Counted from the first letter of the stretch, positions 1-7,521 are shown. The stretch is 17,477 nt of DNA from Metaruminococcus_A gallistercoris (GCA_904394975.1 CAJFNQ010000016.1:1-17477), one strand, 5' to 3'. Translations and numbers: made by a program. Notes: a model not told the origin generated them from the sequence alone.

Positions 1-419
1 ACGTTTTTCACGCCCATTCTTCTGGCAGCGTCCATTACATAGAAGGTGCCCATCGTGTTGATCTTCATCGCGTTGTCTTCCGGCATCACGTAGTTGGAAC
101 GTACGCCGCCGCAGGACGGGCCTTTTTTCGGAGTCGTATCATACGGAGGCTGAAGCTCCACATTGAACGGAATCGCGCCCAGATGAACGATGGTTCCGCA
201 CTGTGCCATAGCGATGGCTTTCATGATATCGCCCAAATCCAGAAGATCGCCTTTCACAAACGGAAGTTTGAGTTTCGCGATCCGGCTGTCCGGTTTCGGC
301 AGAACAACGTCGGTGCAGGTCACGTTGTATCCTTTTTTATGCAGATACTCGGAAACGTAGTTGCCGAGCTTACCGGCAGCGCCGGTTACAAGAACATTTT
401 TATCGTTAAGTTTCAACAT
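1..419 (-). CDS. NAD-dependent epimerase/dehydratase, extended SDR family (3' end outside window)
   Basis: The first 139 residues are present; the protein runs off the left edge. A Rossmann nucleotide-binding start is clear: beta strand KNVLVTG followed by GAAGKLG (residues 13-19, GxxGxxG), then an acidic end of beta-2 (CTDVV), a GDLLD segment (adenine contact region) and VHLGAIP. These are typical of extended short-chain dehydrogenases that epimerise or dehydrate nucleotide sugars or oxidise aldoses. Between HLGAIP and the INTMGTFYVMDAARR helix there is a longer, Pro/Gly-rich loop than most family members carry. The catalytic Ser and YxxxK lie outside the window. The start at 419 is supported by AAGGTAGG at 429-436. 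The gene begins 37 nt after the upstream TIM-barrel gene, so they are probably co-transcribed. The substrate cannot be told; a sugar or sugar nucleotide is inferred. Confidence 0.9.
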   Translation of the reverse strand, partial: MLKLNDKNVLVTGAAGKLGNYVSEYLHKKGYNVTCTDVVLPKPDSRIAKLKLPFVKGDLLDLGDIMKAIAMAQCGTIVHLGAIPFNVELQPPYDTTPKKGPSCGGVRSNYVMPEDNAMKINTMGTFYVMDAARRMGVKN

Positions 420-456
420 TGTCTGAATCCTACCTTGCTTGAAATATTTGAATGAA

Positions 457-1362
457 TTAGTCTACAGTGATCAGTTTTTTGAGGTAGTCCAGGCTCTTTT
501 CCATTGCTTTATGAGCAAATTCGATCGGATCGCCTTCAACCTGATTGCCCCACCAGCCCTGTTCCAGAACAAGGTGGAAGCCTTCCGGATAACGAACGTT
601 CTTCACAATAGCATCGATTGCAGCCGGAATGTCGATGTTGCCTTCACCCAGCGAGCAGCCGACCGGGATAAGCGGGAAGTAGTCGCCTTCCTGAGTCTTG
701 TCGATGATCTTAGTGTCTTTAATATGAGAGGTGATCGCCCACGGAGCCATTGCGAGAATGTCTTCATTCGGCTCGCTGAAGACAGCGAAGCTGTTTGCGG
801 TATCCAGCGCAATACCCATGTTCGGGGAGTTGACTTCTGCGAAAATAGCAGCCAGTTCTTTACCGGTGAAGTCAACGTGGTTTTCCTGCGCATAGTAGAT
901 GCCCGCTTCCTCAAACAGAGGAGCCGCGATCTTCAAGCAGCGTACGATATGATCATACTGGTCTTTGCCGGTCTCACCCGGAGTTCTGTTGTAGCGGGAG
1001 GTTTTCAGGCAGAGTCTGCCGTAACCGGTGCGCATGATCTTGGAACCAAATTCTTTACAGAACGCGATTTCCGCTTTCAGTTCTTCTTTTGCTTTCTCGC
1101 CGTCCGGGCCGTCCAGCTGGAAGATTGCCGGCGGGCAGTGGAGCTCGTACTCAATGCCGTACTCGGTGATGGCGTCTTTTACCTTTTTGAGTGCTTCCGG
1201 ATCATCCTTCGGCAGCGGAGCGATCGGCTGAAGAACGGTGCAGCCCAGCTCATGTGCGCGTTTTGCCTGCCAAAGCAGTTGTTCAACCGGATCAGTGATT
1301 TCTGGAGGAGCCGGATAAATAAAGCCGATCCAACCCAGTTTCATGTTGTTTAAGTAAGCCAT
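457..1362 (-). CDS. Sugar phosphate isomerase/epimerase (xylose isomerase-like TIM barrel)
   Basis: A 301-residue protein of the AP-endonuclease-2/xylose-isomerase-like TIM-barrel family, which interconverts sugars, ketoses or inositol derivatives with a divalent metal. Likely metal ligands stand at the ends of barrel strands: E160 in YAQENHVD, D187 in IALDTANSF, H213 in ITSHIKDTK and E267 in LVLEQGWW. The length is normal for the family. An in-frame ATG lies 26 codons upstream, but the start at 1362 follows a purine-rich GAAAGAGGGA ribosome binding site and the barrel begins right after it, so 1362 is preferred. No signal peptide is seen, so it should be cytoplasmic. It is the first gene of a two-gene minus-strand unit with the epimerase. 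The pairing suggests a carbohydrate or polyol pathway, but the exact substrate is unknown. Confidence 0.9.
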   Translation of the reverse strand: MAYLNNMKLGWIGFIYPAPPEITDPVEQLLWQAKRAHELGCTVLQPIAPLPKDDPEALKKVKDAITEYGIEYELHCPPAIFQLDGPDGEKAKEELKAEIAFCKEFGSKIMRTGYGRLCLKTSRYNRTPGETGKDQYDHIVRCLKIAAPLFEEAGIYYAQENHVDFTGKELAAIFAEVNSPNMGIALDTANSFAVFSEPNEDILAMAPWAITSHIKDTKIIDKTQEGDYFPLIPVGCSLGEGNIDIPAAIDAIVKNVRYPEGFHLVLEQGWWGNQVEGDPIEFAHKAMEKSLDYLKKLITVD

Positions 1363-1481
1363 GGTAAAGTCCCTCTTTCTTGATTGTATTGTTGGTTTAT
1401 TTGGTACGTTCCTCATCCGGCACAGGCCGGTATGATACAAAGTGATAAAGCCGGAGCAATTCGGTCACGGCGCACCGTTTC

Positions 1482-1650
1482 TACACAAGCTGGTACAGGA
1501 GTGTGATGAAAAGTATAACGATTACGACAAAAATAACACAATCCTTGTAAAATTTATTGCTTGATTGTAGAGCGTGGTACAGAACTTGTGTTTGGTGAAT
1601 TTATACAAATTTGTGCGTTGGTTTTTGTTTTATTGTGTACCACTTGTGTA
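1482..1650. repeat. Repeated GTAC-N-CTTGTGT elements, probable operator cluster
   Basis: Three related elements are visible: ACACAAGCTGGTAC at 1483-1496 (inverted orientation), GTACAGAACTTGTGT at 1577-1591 and GTACCACTTGTGTA at 1637-1650. The last also contains two TTGTGTA copies (1633-1639 and 1644-1650) exactly 11 bp apart, one helical turn. A perfect ACAAATTTGT palindrome lies between the sites at 1605-1614. The spacing resembles operators of AraC-type or other dimeric regulators of carbohydrate genes; the regulator is not in the window. Confidence 0.5.
1512..1541 (-). promoter_or_regulatory. Candidate sigma-A promoter of the isomerase/epimerase operon
   Basis: Read on the minus strand: TTGTGT (1536-1541), an 18-nt spacer, TATACT (1512-1517). 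The -10 is good and the -35 moderate. It would give a leader of about 140 nt that contains one of the repeated TTGTGT/GTAC elements. Confidence 0.45.
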
Positions 1651-1768
1651 TTGACGATATAAGTAATATAGCACAATCATTTTAGGAGTAAAATATGACA
1701 AACGAAACCTTTTGCTTGAAAATATTAACCTAAAAAGCATGGATTTGCTTTATTTTTTTGTCAATAAA

Positions 1769-1798
1769 ACTATTCTGTCAAAGAACCGCACTATTCTG
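1769..1798. repeat. ACTATTCTG direct repeat, 21-bp period
   Basis: ACTATTCTG occurs at 1769-1777 and again at 1790-1798, two helical turns apart. The pair is upstream of both the nitrilase-type gene and the isomerase operon. Same-face direct repeats of this kind are common for AraC/XylS-type activators; the function here is inferred. Confidence 0.4.
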
Positions 1799-1941
1799 AA
1801 ACGACCGTGTTTTCTGTATTTTTCAGGCATTTGATTACTTTATTCATTTCTGAAACCGCCTTTTCAGCCAAAACAAAACAGCCGGTTAAAATTTTCTACC
1901 ATTTTCTACCGTCCAAGCTGTTCTCTCTCCATTTTATGCAG

Positions 1942-1970
1942 TTGATTTTTGCCACTTCCGACATTATACT
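1942..1970 (+). promoter_or_regulatory. Sigma-A promoter of the carbon-nitrogen hydrolase gene
   Basis: TTGATT (1942-1947), a 17-nt spacer, TATACT (1965-1970). Transcription would start near 1977, only about 33 nt before the start codon, with the AAGGAGG site at 1996-2002 in the leader. Confidence 0.65.
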
Positions 1971-2009
1971 GATTTTGAAGAACAAATCCAGCCATAAGGA
2001 GGTTAAAAT

Positions 2010-2978
2010 ATGACAAATCCGTTTCAAATTGCCCTGGTTCAACATTCTGCGATCCCCTTTGCGGCCGAAAAAAATCTTGAAAAAGCAGTCGCCCTCTGCC
2101 GCCAGGCCAAAACAGACGGCGCCGATCTGGTGTTGTTCCCGGAAATGTGGTCGAGCGCGTATGCGTTTCCTCCGCACATCACACCTGAAACGGTACAAGA
2201 ATGGTATCAAGGCGCCGTTTCACAAAACAGCCGTTACATCCGCAGCCTGCGCGAGACCGCCCGTGAGCTTGGCATCGGCATTGGCGCGACCTGCCTGTAC
2301 AACAGCGCGCAAAGTGAATTCCCTCTGAAAACAGATGCATCCGGTACCCCGGACGAGCTGTTCCCGCTCGATACCCGCCCGCAAAATTCAGCGCTGCTCA
2401 TTGCGCCGAACGGGGAAATCCTTTTGGAATACTCTAAAGTGCATTTGTGCGCATGGGGCCCGGAAGGACTGCTCCGTCCCGGGAACGAATTCCCTGTCTG
2501 CTCCTTTCCGCTGCCGCAGGGCGAAACGGTTCGATTGGGCGTTATGATCTGCTATGACCGGGAATTTCCCGAAAGCGCCCGCTGTCTTATGCTGGGAGGC
2601 GCAGAAATTATCCTCGTACCAAACGCCTGTGATATGAACCCCGCAAGACTGGGACAGCTTTCTGCCCGCGCGTTTGAAAACATGGTAGGCGTCGCCATGG
2701 CGAACTATCCTGGCGAGAAGCACGGCTGCTCCTGCGCTTTTTCTCCCGTCAACTTCAACGAGCATGAGGAATATGTCAACCCGCTGCTCGGCATGGCCGG
2801 CCACGACGAGCAAACCATCCTGCACGTTCGGTTCGACCTTGACAAACTGCGCCGTTACCGGCAGGCCGAATGCTGGGGAAATGCCTACCGCCGGCCGGAC
2901 GTGTACAACGCTCTTGTTAAAAAAGCCATCGATCCGCCGTTTATCCGTCCAAATCACTGGGAATCATTTGAAAAATAG
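2010..2978 (+). CDS. Carbon-nitrogen hydrolase (nitrilase superfamily amidase)
   Basis: A 322-residue cytoplasmic enzyme of the nitrilase superfamily, which hydrolyses amides, nitriles or N-carbamoyl groups using a Glu-Lys-Cys triad. All three residues are visible: E45 in LVLFPEMWS, K143 in EYSKVHLC and C181 in VMICYDREFPE. The overall alpha-beta-beta-alpha pattern and length match N-carbamoylputrescine amidase and omega-amidase-like members, but no motif fixes the substrate. The start at 2010 is set by a strong AAGGAGG eight bases upstream and by its own promoter. The C-terminal part (AYRRPDVYNAL) is usual for family members that act on small amides. It is followed after 96 nt by a thioesterase gene on the same strand, with no clear terminator between them, so read-through is likely. 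Confidence 0.9.
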   Translation: MTNPFQIALVQHSAIPFAAEKNLEKAVALCRQAKTDGADLVLFPEMWSSAYAFPPHITPETVQEWYQGAVSQNSRYIRSLRETARELGIGIGATCLYNSAQSEFPLKTDASGTPDELFPLDTRPQNSALLIAPNGEILLEYSKVHLCAWGPEGLLRPGNEFPVCSFPLPQGETVRLGVMICYDREFPESARCLMLGGAEIILVPNACDMNPARLGQLSARAFENMVGVAMANYPGEKHGCSCAFSPVNFNEHEEYVNPLLGMAGHDEQTILHVRFDLDKLRRYRQAECWGNAYRRPDVYNALVKKAIDPPFIRPNHWESFEK

Positions 2979-2986
2979 GGTATAAT
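2958..2986 (+). promoter_or_regulatory. Possible weak promoter before the thioesterase gene
   Basis: A perfect TATAAT lies at 2981-2986 just after the stop codon of the upstream gene, with a poor -35 (TGGGAA, 2958-2963) at 17 nt. It could give the thioesterase its own transcript in addition to read-through. Confidence 0.3.
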
Positions 2987-3074
2987 AGGTTCAGCCATTC
3001 CGGCGAAGTATATGTTATACACCGGTCGGGCACCTGTTCCCGGCTGTTTCATCGGTCAGATAAGGAGATTGTTT

Positions 3075-3566
3075 ATGAAAAAACACAAACCCGTATCCGC
3101 TTCCCGCACCATTCTGTCGGATATGATCCTCCCCAGCCAGGCGAACCCGCAGGGCAACGTCCACGGCGGCGAGATCATGAAGATCATGGACAACTGCGCC
3201 GGCGTTGCCGCCATGCGCCACGCCCACCGCAACTGTGTCACCGCCCGTGTGGATGAGCTTTTGTTTATCCACCCGGTCTATGTGGGGCAGCTGCTCATCT
3301 GCGAAGCGCAGCTCGTCTACGTCGGCCGCACTTCTATGGAAATTGAAGTCAAGGTTTTTGTGGAGGACTTGGGCGACGGGCAGGAAGGTGAAAAGACCAT
3401 GGCGCTCACCGCGTTTTTCACCTTTGTCGCGCTGGATAAATACGGCAAACCGTGTGAAGTTCCCGCGCTGGATATTGAAACCGAAGAGGAACGGGCCGCA
3501 TTCCGTGAAGGAGAGAAACGTTATCTCCGCCACAAGAAGCACAAACCCGCCTGCACAGGACTGTAA
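3075..3566 (+). CDS. Acyl-CoA thioesterase, hotdog fold
   Basis: A 163-residue protein of the YciA/BFIT-type hotdog thioesterase family, which hydrolyses acyl-CoA to free acid and CoA in the cytoplasm. The diagnostic N-terminal block is present: SDMILPSQANPQGNVHGG, where N-H-G-G and the following D (IMDNCAGVAA) belong to the active-site helix region. The strands FIHPVYVGQLLICEAQLVYVGRTSMEIEVKV and the TALTAFFTFVALD-type strand complete one hotdog domain; active enzymes form dimers of dimers. Length is normal. The upstream in-frame ATG at 3012 is rejected because ATG 3075 sits after AAGGAG (3062-3067) and the family alignment begins there. A strong terminator follows directly. Acyl chain preference is unknown. 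Confidence 0.9.
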   Translation: MKKHKPVSASRTILSDMILPSQANPQGNVHGGEIMKIMDNCAGVAAMRHAHRNCVTARVDELLFIHPVYVGQLLICEAQLVYVGRTSMEIEVKVFVEDLGDGQEGEKTMALTAFFTFVALDKYGKPCEVPALDIETEEERAAFREGEKRYLRHKKHKPACTGL

Positions 3567-3571
3567 GCAGC

Positions 3572-3604
3572 AAAAGGCCGCCGGCATAACCGGCGGCCTT
3601 TTTT
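3572..3604 (+). terminator. Intrinsic terminator after the thioesterase gene
   Basis: A perfect 13-bp stem (GGCCGCCGG arm 3576-3584 with CCGGCGGCC 3590-3598, extended by A/T pairs), loop CATAA and a run of six T. It lies 6 nt after the stop codon. Confidence 0.9.
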
Positions 3605-3660
3605 ATCCGCCCAGGCAATGCCGCACAACGCACATCAAGCAAATAAAAAGAGTGTATTTC

Positions 3661-3689
3661 TTGTGCTTTTTTGCGATTTACGCTACAAT
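3661..3689 (+). promoter_or_regulatory. Sigma-A promoter of the ABC-F gene
   Basis: TTGTGC (3661-3666), 17-nt spacer, TACAAT (3684-3689). Transcription would begin near 3696, leaving a short leader with the AGAAAGGA ribosome binding site at 3708-3715. The leader is too short for the attenuators often found before antibiotic-responsive ABC-F genes. Confidence 0.7.
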
Positions 3690-3723
3690 AGTACCGATAT
3701 ATCACACAGAAAGGAACAAACAC

Positions 3724-5652
3724 ATGCTGGTATCCTGCACCGGGCTTTGCAAAAGCTTCGGGGAAAAATCCGTATTGGAAGAGTTTTCTTTTGCCATCAA
3801 CGAAAAAGACCGCATCGGCCTCATCGGCGTCAACGGGGCGGGCAAATCCACCCTGCTCAAGGTCCTGACCGGCCGTTATGAACCGGACGCGGGAGAGATC
3901 GCGCGCGCGTCCGGCCTTCGGGTGGGTTATCTGGAACAGAACAGCGGGCTGGAATCCTCCCGCACCATACTGGAAGAGATGCGTTCGGTCTTCGCGTCAC
4001 TTTTGGAAACCGAGCAGACGATGCGTGCGCTGGAGCAGGAGATCGCCGCGCTGGAGCCGGACTCGCCCCGCTACCGGGAACAGACCGCCGAGTACGACCG
4101 GATTACCGCCGTATTCGAGGCGGGCGACGGCTACCAGATCCCGGTAAAGATCAGCACGGTATTAAACGGCATGGGCTTTCCGGAGCCTCTGCTGGGGCAG
4201 GTGGTCAGCTCCCTTTCGGGCGGCGAGAAGACCCGCCTTGCCATGGCCAAACTGCTGTTGGAAGAGCCGGAACTGCTCATTCTGGACGAACCGACCAACC
4301 ATTTGGATTTCTCCACCGTCATGTGGCTGGAGGAATACCTCACCGAATACAAAGGCGCGCTCCTCATCGTTTCCCATGACCGTTATTTTCTGGATAAACT
4401 GGTCACCCAGACCTGGGAAGTGGAACAGCACCGGCTGTTCTGTTACCCGGGCAATTACAGCAAATACAAGCTCCTGAAAGCCGAACGGGTGCAGGCGCAG
4501 CAGAAAGCCTACGAAAAACAACAGGCGCAGATCGCTTCCATGCAGGAGTATGCCGAACGGAACATCGCGCGGGCGTCGACCTCCAACAGCGCCAAAAGCC
4601 GGCTGCACCAGCTCGCCAACATGGAACGGATCGAAAAGCCGTTTTCCGAGCCCAAAACGCCGCATTTTCAGTTTAATACCCTGACCGCGCCGGTCAAAGA
4701 CCTGCTCACCGTGAGCGGCCTTTCCCTTCATGTGGGAGATGAGACAAGCGGCAAAACTCTGCTCACCGGCGTGGAATTCAACGTGCGCCGCGGGGAAAAG
4801 GCCGCTGTCATCGGGGAAAACGGCATTGGGAAATCCACCCTGTTAAAGTCCATTCTGGGGCTCCTTCCACAGGAGGGAGAGATCCGCTGGGGCCGCGGAG
4901 TGACCACCGGATACTACGACCAGGAAAACGAACAGATGAACCCGGAAAACACCGCGCTGGAAGAGCTGTGGAGCCGTTTCCCGCGGCTGCCGGAGCACGC
5001 GGTGCGCAGCCTCTTGGGGCAGGTGCTCCTCACCGGGGATAACTGTTATAAAAAAGTATCCGTCCTGTCGGGCGGGGAACGGGCACGGCTGGGCTTTGCC
5101 ATCCTCATGGCGGAACAACGCAACACCCTCGTGCTGGACGAACCCACCAACCATCTCGACCTCGCCAGCCGTGAGGAGCTGGAACGCGCCCTCACCGCAT
5201 TTGACGGCACCCTCATTTTTGTTTCGCACGACCGGTATTTCCTCAACACCATCCCGACGAAAATCATCGAACTCACCCGGGACGAGGTCACCGTTTATCC
5301 CGGCAATTTTGAGGATTATCTCACCGCCAAAGAGCGTGAAAAAGCAAAGCAGGCGGAAGCCAAAGCGGCCGAACCGGTCTCCGCGCCGCCTGTATCCGAA
5401 CGGGGAGAGGGGTTCTACCGCTCCAAACAGCAGCGGGCGGCGGATGCCAAACGCCGCAAACGGCTTGCGGAACTTGAACAGCTCATCGAACAGCTTGACA
5501 TGCGGCAGGCAGAAGTACAGCAGGCGATTGCCGCGCCGGAAAACGCCGCCGACTACCTCTTTTTACAGGAACAGTGCAATCTGTTAGAGGAGCTCAAACA
5601 ACAGCACGAAACCGCCATGGAAGAGTGGCTCATGCTCGAAGAGATGGAGTGA
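3724..5652 (+). CDS. ABC-F family ATPase (translation factor / ribosome-associated)
   Basis: A 642-residue soluble protein with two ABC ATPase domains in one chain and no membrane segments, the ABC-F layout. Domain 1: Walker A GVNGAGKST (35-43), signature LSGGEKTR (164-171), Walker B LLILDEPTNHLD with catalytic Glu (184-195), switch His in SHDR (217-220). Linker (P-site tRNA interaction motif region) about 240-310, helical and rich in Q/K/R. Domain 2: Walker A GENGIGKST (364-372), LSGGERAR (448-455), LVLDEPTNHLD (469-479), SHDR (501-504). A charged C-terminal coiled coil covers about 535-642, as in Uup/YdiF-type proteins. Such proteins act at the ribosomal E site to relieve stalling; some give antibiotic resistance, but nothing here shows that. 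The start at 3724 follows AGAAAGGA by 8 nt. It is a single-gene unit with its own promoter and terminator. Confidence 0.93.
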   Translation: MLVSCTGLCKSFGEKSVLEEFSFAINEKDRIGLIGVNGAGKSTLLKVLTGRYEPDAGEIARASGLRVGYLEQNSGLESSRTILEEMRSVFASLLETEQTMRALEQEIAALEPDSPRYREQTAEYDRITAVFEAGDGYQIPVKISTVLNGMGFPEPLLGQVVSSLSGGEKTRLAMAKLLLEEPELLILDEPTNHLDFSTVMWLEEYLTEYKGALLIVSHDRYFLDKLVTQTWEVEQHRLFCYPGNYSKYKLLKAERVQAQQKAYEKQQAQIASMQEYAERNIARASTSNSAKSRLHQLANMERIEKPFSEPKTPHFQFNTLTAPVKDLLTVSGLSLHVGDETSGKTLLTGVEFNVRRGEKAAVIGENGIGKSTLLKSILGLLPQEGEIRWGRGVTTGYYDQENEQMNPENTALEELWSRFPRLPEHAVRSLLGQVLLTGDNCYKKVSVLSGGERARLGFAILMAEQRNTLVLDEPTNHLDLASREELERALTAFDGTLIFVSHDRYFLNTIPTKIIELTRDEVTVYPGNFEDYLTAKEREKAKQAEAKAAEPVSAPPVSERGEGFYRSKQQRAADAKRRKRLAELEQLIEQLDMRQAEVQQAIAAPENAADYLFLQEQCNLLEELKQQHETAMEEWLMLEEME

Positions 5653-5673
5653 TCCATCCGTGTATTCTGATAT

Positions 5674-5703
5674 AAAAACGCCGAGGCAACCCCCGGCGTT
5701 TTT
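5674..5703 (+). terminator. Intrinsic terminator after the ABC-F gene
   Basis: AAAAACGCCG (5674-5683) pairs with CGGCGTTTTT (5694-5703), 10-nt loop, T-run within the right arm and continued by GTTTTG. It lies 21 nt after the stop codon. Confidence 0.85.
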
Positions 5704-5796
5704 GTTTTGTCAAAGCCGGCAGGCAAAACGTTACGCGACGCTCCTCATATAACATCATCCGCCGGCATTTCTTTTATAAACTGTGCGGACAGCAAG

Positions 5797-5832
5797 AACC
5801 CCCTGCGGCAGAACGACCTGCCACAGGGGGTT
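5797..5832 (-). terminator. Long inverted repeat after the FGGY kinase gene, probable terminator
   Basis: AACCCCCTG (5797-5805) and CAGGGGGTT (5824-5832) pair perfectly, followed after one C/A mismatch by GGCAG with CTGCC; the loop is six bases. It lies 60 nt beyond the stop of the minus-strand kinase. The T-tract on the minus side is weak (TTCTTG), so it may act as a barrier or 3' stabiliser rather than a classical terminator. Confidence 0.5.
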
Positions 5833-5891
5833 GTCTCTTCTACTACTGAACTCATGCTGGGCAAAACAGCCGCTTCATGCGTCAAACCACC

Positions 5892-7373
5892 TTACTGCCG
5901 GTGCAGGATGAGCGCCACCGCCTGTTTCCAGCCGCTCAGCAGAGCATCCCGCCGGGCGCTGTCCATCTGGGGGCGGTACTCCTGCTTACCGCCCTGATGC
6001 AGCACCGACTCATCATACAATCCGGCGGAGATGCCCGCCATATAAGCCGCTCCCGCACCGGAAGCCTCTTCGATTTTGGAGATGAAGATGGGCCGGTCAA
6101 GCACATCGGCCTGAAACTGCATGAGAAAACGGTCGCGGGTGGGACCACCGTCACAGTTGAGCTGCCGGAACCCCACGCCCGACTGCTCCTTCATCAGCGA
6201 AACAATGTCGTTCACCTGGTAGGCGATGCACTCCTCCGCGGCACGGACGATCTGTGCTTTCCCGGTGGCGGAGGTCATCCCGCAGAGGATGGCGCGGGCA
6301 TTTCCGTCCCAGTAAGGGGCGCCCAGCCCGGAAAACGCCGGAACCAGATAAACCCCGCCGGTATCCGGCACCGAGGCGGCAATCTCACCCGCCTGCTTAC
6401 TGCTTTCTAACAGCTCCACCTGATCCACCAGCCACTTGGTCACCGCACCGGTGTAGTTGATGTTGCCTTCCAGCACATATTCCACCTGCCCCGCACGCCC
6501 CCACGCAAGAGAGGTGCACAGCCCGTCTTTGGCATAGACCCGCTCGGCGCCGACGTTCATCATCACCGAAGAACCGGTCCCGTAGGTGGTCTTCGCCAAC
6601 CCCGGGGAGGTACAGCCCTGACAGAAAAGAGCGCCGTGGGAATCCCCCAGCACCCCGCGGATAGGGATGGGCGCGGGGAACAGCCCGTCAAAGTCGGTCT
6701 CACCGAACAGACTGTCGGAAAAACAGACCTCCGGCAGGGAAGCCGCCGGGACTCCGAACAGCGCACAGAGCTCCTCGTCCCAGCAAAGGGTGTTGATGTT
6801 GAACAGTTCGGTGCGGGAGGCGTTGGAGTAATCGGTCTTATGCGCGGCTCCGCCGGTCAGCTTCCAGACAAGCCAGCTGTCCACCGTGCCGCAGCGAAGG
6901 GTCCCGTTTTGGGCGGATTTCTGCGCCTCCGGCACATTTTTTAAAATCCAGCTGAGTTTTGCCGCCGAAAAATACGGCGAAAGGTTCAGGCCTGTTTTTT
7001 CCGGCACCTTTTGCGCGCGGGGGTCCTGTTCCAGCTCCCGGCAGAGCTGTTCGGCGCGGGCACACTGCCAGACCACCGCGTTATAAACCGGTTTGCCGGT
7101 GGCCTCATCCCACGCGAGGACCGTCTCCCGCTGGTTGCTGATGCCCAGCGCCGCGACCCGTTCCGGCGCTGTTTCGGTCTTCTCCAACAGCTGCCGCACC
7201 GTTTCCACTGTATTGCGGTAGATCTCCTCCGGGTCGTGTTCCACCCAGCCGGGCCGGGGTTTGATCTGCCGGTGTGGAAGGTCGACCCTGCCGATTAAGC
7301 CGCCGGCCTCGTCAAACAATAACGCTTTTGTCCCGGATGTGCTCTGGTCAACGGCCAGAATGCGGTCTTTCAT
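5892..7373 (-). CDS. FGGY-family carbohydrate kinase, glycerol-kinase-like
   Basis: A 493-residue cytoplasmic kinase that should transfer phosphate from ATP to a polyol or ketose. The two actin-like domains are complete: phosphate-1 loop DQSTSGTK (9-16), GISNQRET (78-84), domain II GTGSS (265-269), GLGAPYWD (349-356) and the adenosine-side DGGPTRDRFLMQFQAD (408-423). The backbone is close to GlpK, for example TDYSNASRTELFNI (180-193). Counterparts of glycerol-contact R83, E84, W103, Y135 and D245 of the E. coli enzyme are R82, E83, W102, Y134 and D243. However, the positions matching Q246 and F270 are Ser here (S244, S269). The pocket may therefore be wider and the substrate not glycerol. The start at 7373 follows GGAG. 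It is divergent from a LacI regulator and a sugar isomerase, which fits phosphorylation of the isomerase product. An automatic label would be glycerol kinase. Confidence 0.9.
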   Translation of the reverse strand: MKDRILAVDQSTSGTKALLFDEAGGLIGRVDLPHRQIKPRPGWVEHDPEEIYRNTVETVRQLLEKTETAPERVAALGISNQRETVLAWDEATGKPVYNAVVWQCARAEQLCRELEQDPRAQKVPEKTGLNLSPYFSAAKLSWILKNVPEAQKSAQNGTLRCGTVDSWLVWKLTGGAAHKTDYSNASRTELFNINTLCWDEELCALFGVPAASLPEVCFSDSLFGETDFDGLFPAPIPIRGVLGDSHGALFCQGCTSPGLAKTTYGTGSSVMMNVGAERVYAKDGLCTSLAWGRAGQVEYVLEGNINYTGAVTKWLVDQVELLESSKQAGEIAASVPDTGGVYLVPAFSGLGAPYWDGNARAILCGMTSATGKAQIVRAAEECIAYQVNDIVSLMKEQSGVGFRQLNCDGGPTRDRFLMQFQADVLDRPIFISKIEEASGAGAAYMAGISAGLYDESVLHQGGKQEYRPQMDSARRDALLSGWKQAVALILHRQ

Positions 7374-7389
7374 ATTGATCGCTCCATTC

Positions 7390-7436
7390 TTATATACAGT
7401 TGGTATAGTTTTAACTAAATTTTATTTAAATTAGTT
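7390..7436. promoter_or_regulatory. Operator-like dyads in the kinase leader
   Basis: Two elements lie between the kinase promoter and its start codon. TATAC-AGTTG-GTATA (7393-7407) is a perfect dyad with a 5-nt centre. AACTAA (7413-7418) and TTAGTT (7431-7436) form a second dyad; the sequence AACTAAATTTT from its left arm recurs at 7564-7574, just before the ribosome binding site of the LacI gene. These are candidate sites for the adjacent LacI-type regulator. Confidence 0.45.
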
Positions 7437-7460
7437 TATCTATCTTTAATTCTATTTCTT

Positions 7461-7489
7461 ATCATAAACAAAATAAATCCATTCGTCAA
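7461..7489 (-). promoter_or_regulatory. Sigma-A promoter of the FGGY kinase gene
   Basis: On the minus strand: TTGACG (7484-7489), 17-nt spacer, TATGAT (7461-7466). The start near 7454 gives a leader of about 80 nt carrying the dyads at 7390-7436, a good roadblock or repression position. Confidence 0.75.
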
Positions 7490-7521
7490 CCGCTAAATCG
7501 TCTTTAAAAAGCGGTTTTTCG

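Larger units (their letters stand above)
1363..2009. other. Long AT-rich divergent intergenic region
   Basis: No supported gene lies in these 647 nt. The region holds a candidate minus-strand promoter for the isomerase operon, three GTAC/TTGTGT-type repeats (1482-1650), a 21-bp-spaced ACTATTCTG direct repeat, a tandem ATTTTCTACC pair (1891-1910), and the promoter and ribosome binding site of the nitrilase-type gene. The predicted open frame at 1807-2013 has no ribosome binding site and overlaps the promoter. Confidence 0.7.

Noticed and set aside
439..1353. 304-codon open frame on the plus strand
   Set aside because: It lies fully antisense to the TIM-barrel isomerase, whose metal-site motifs and ribosome binding site are clear, and its translation shows no recognisable domain.
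1807..2013. 68-codon plus-strand frame before the nitrilase-type gene
   Set aside because: No ribosome binding site, low-complexity AT-rich sequence, and it overlaps the promoter and start of the next gene.
3205..3723. N-terminal extension of the ABC-F frame over the thioesterase gene
   Set aside because: The frame is open by chance; it would run through a strong terminator and the ABC-F promoter. The ABC-F start at 3724 has a ribosome binding site.
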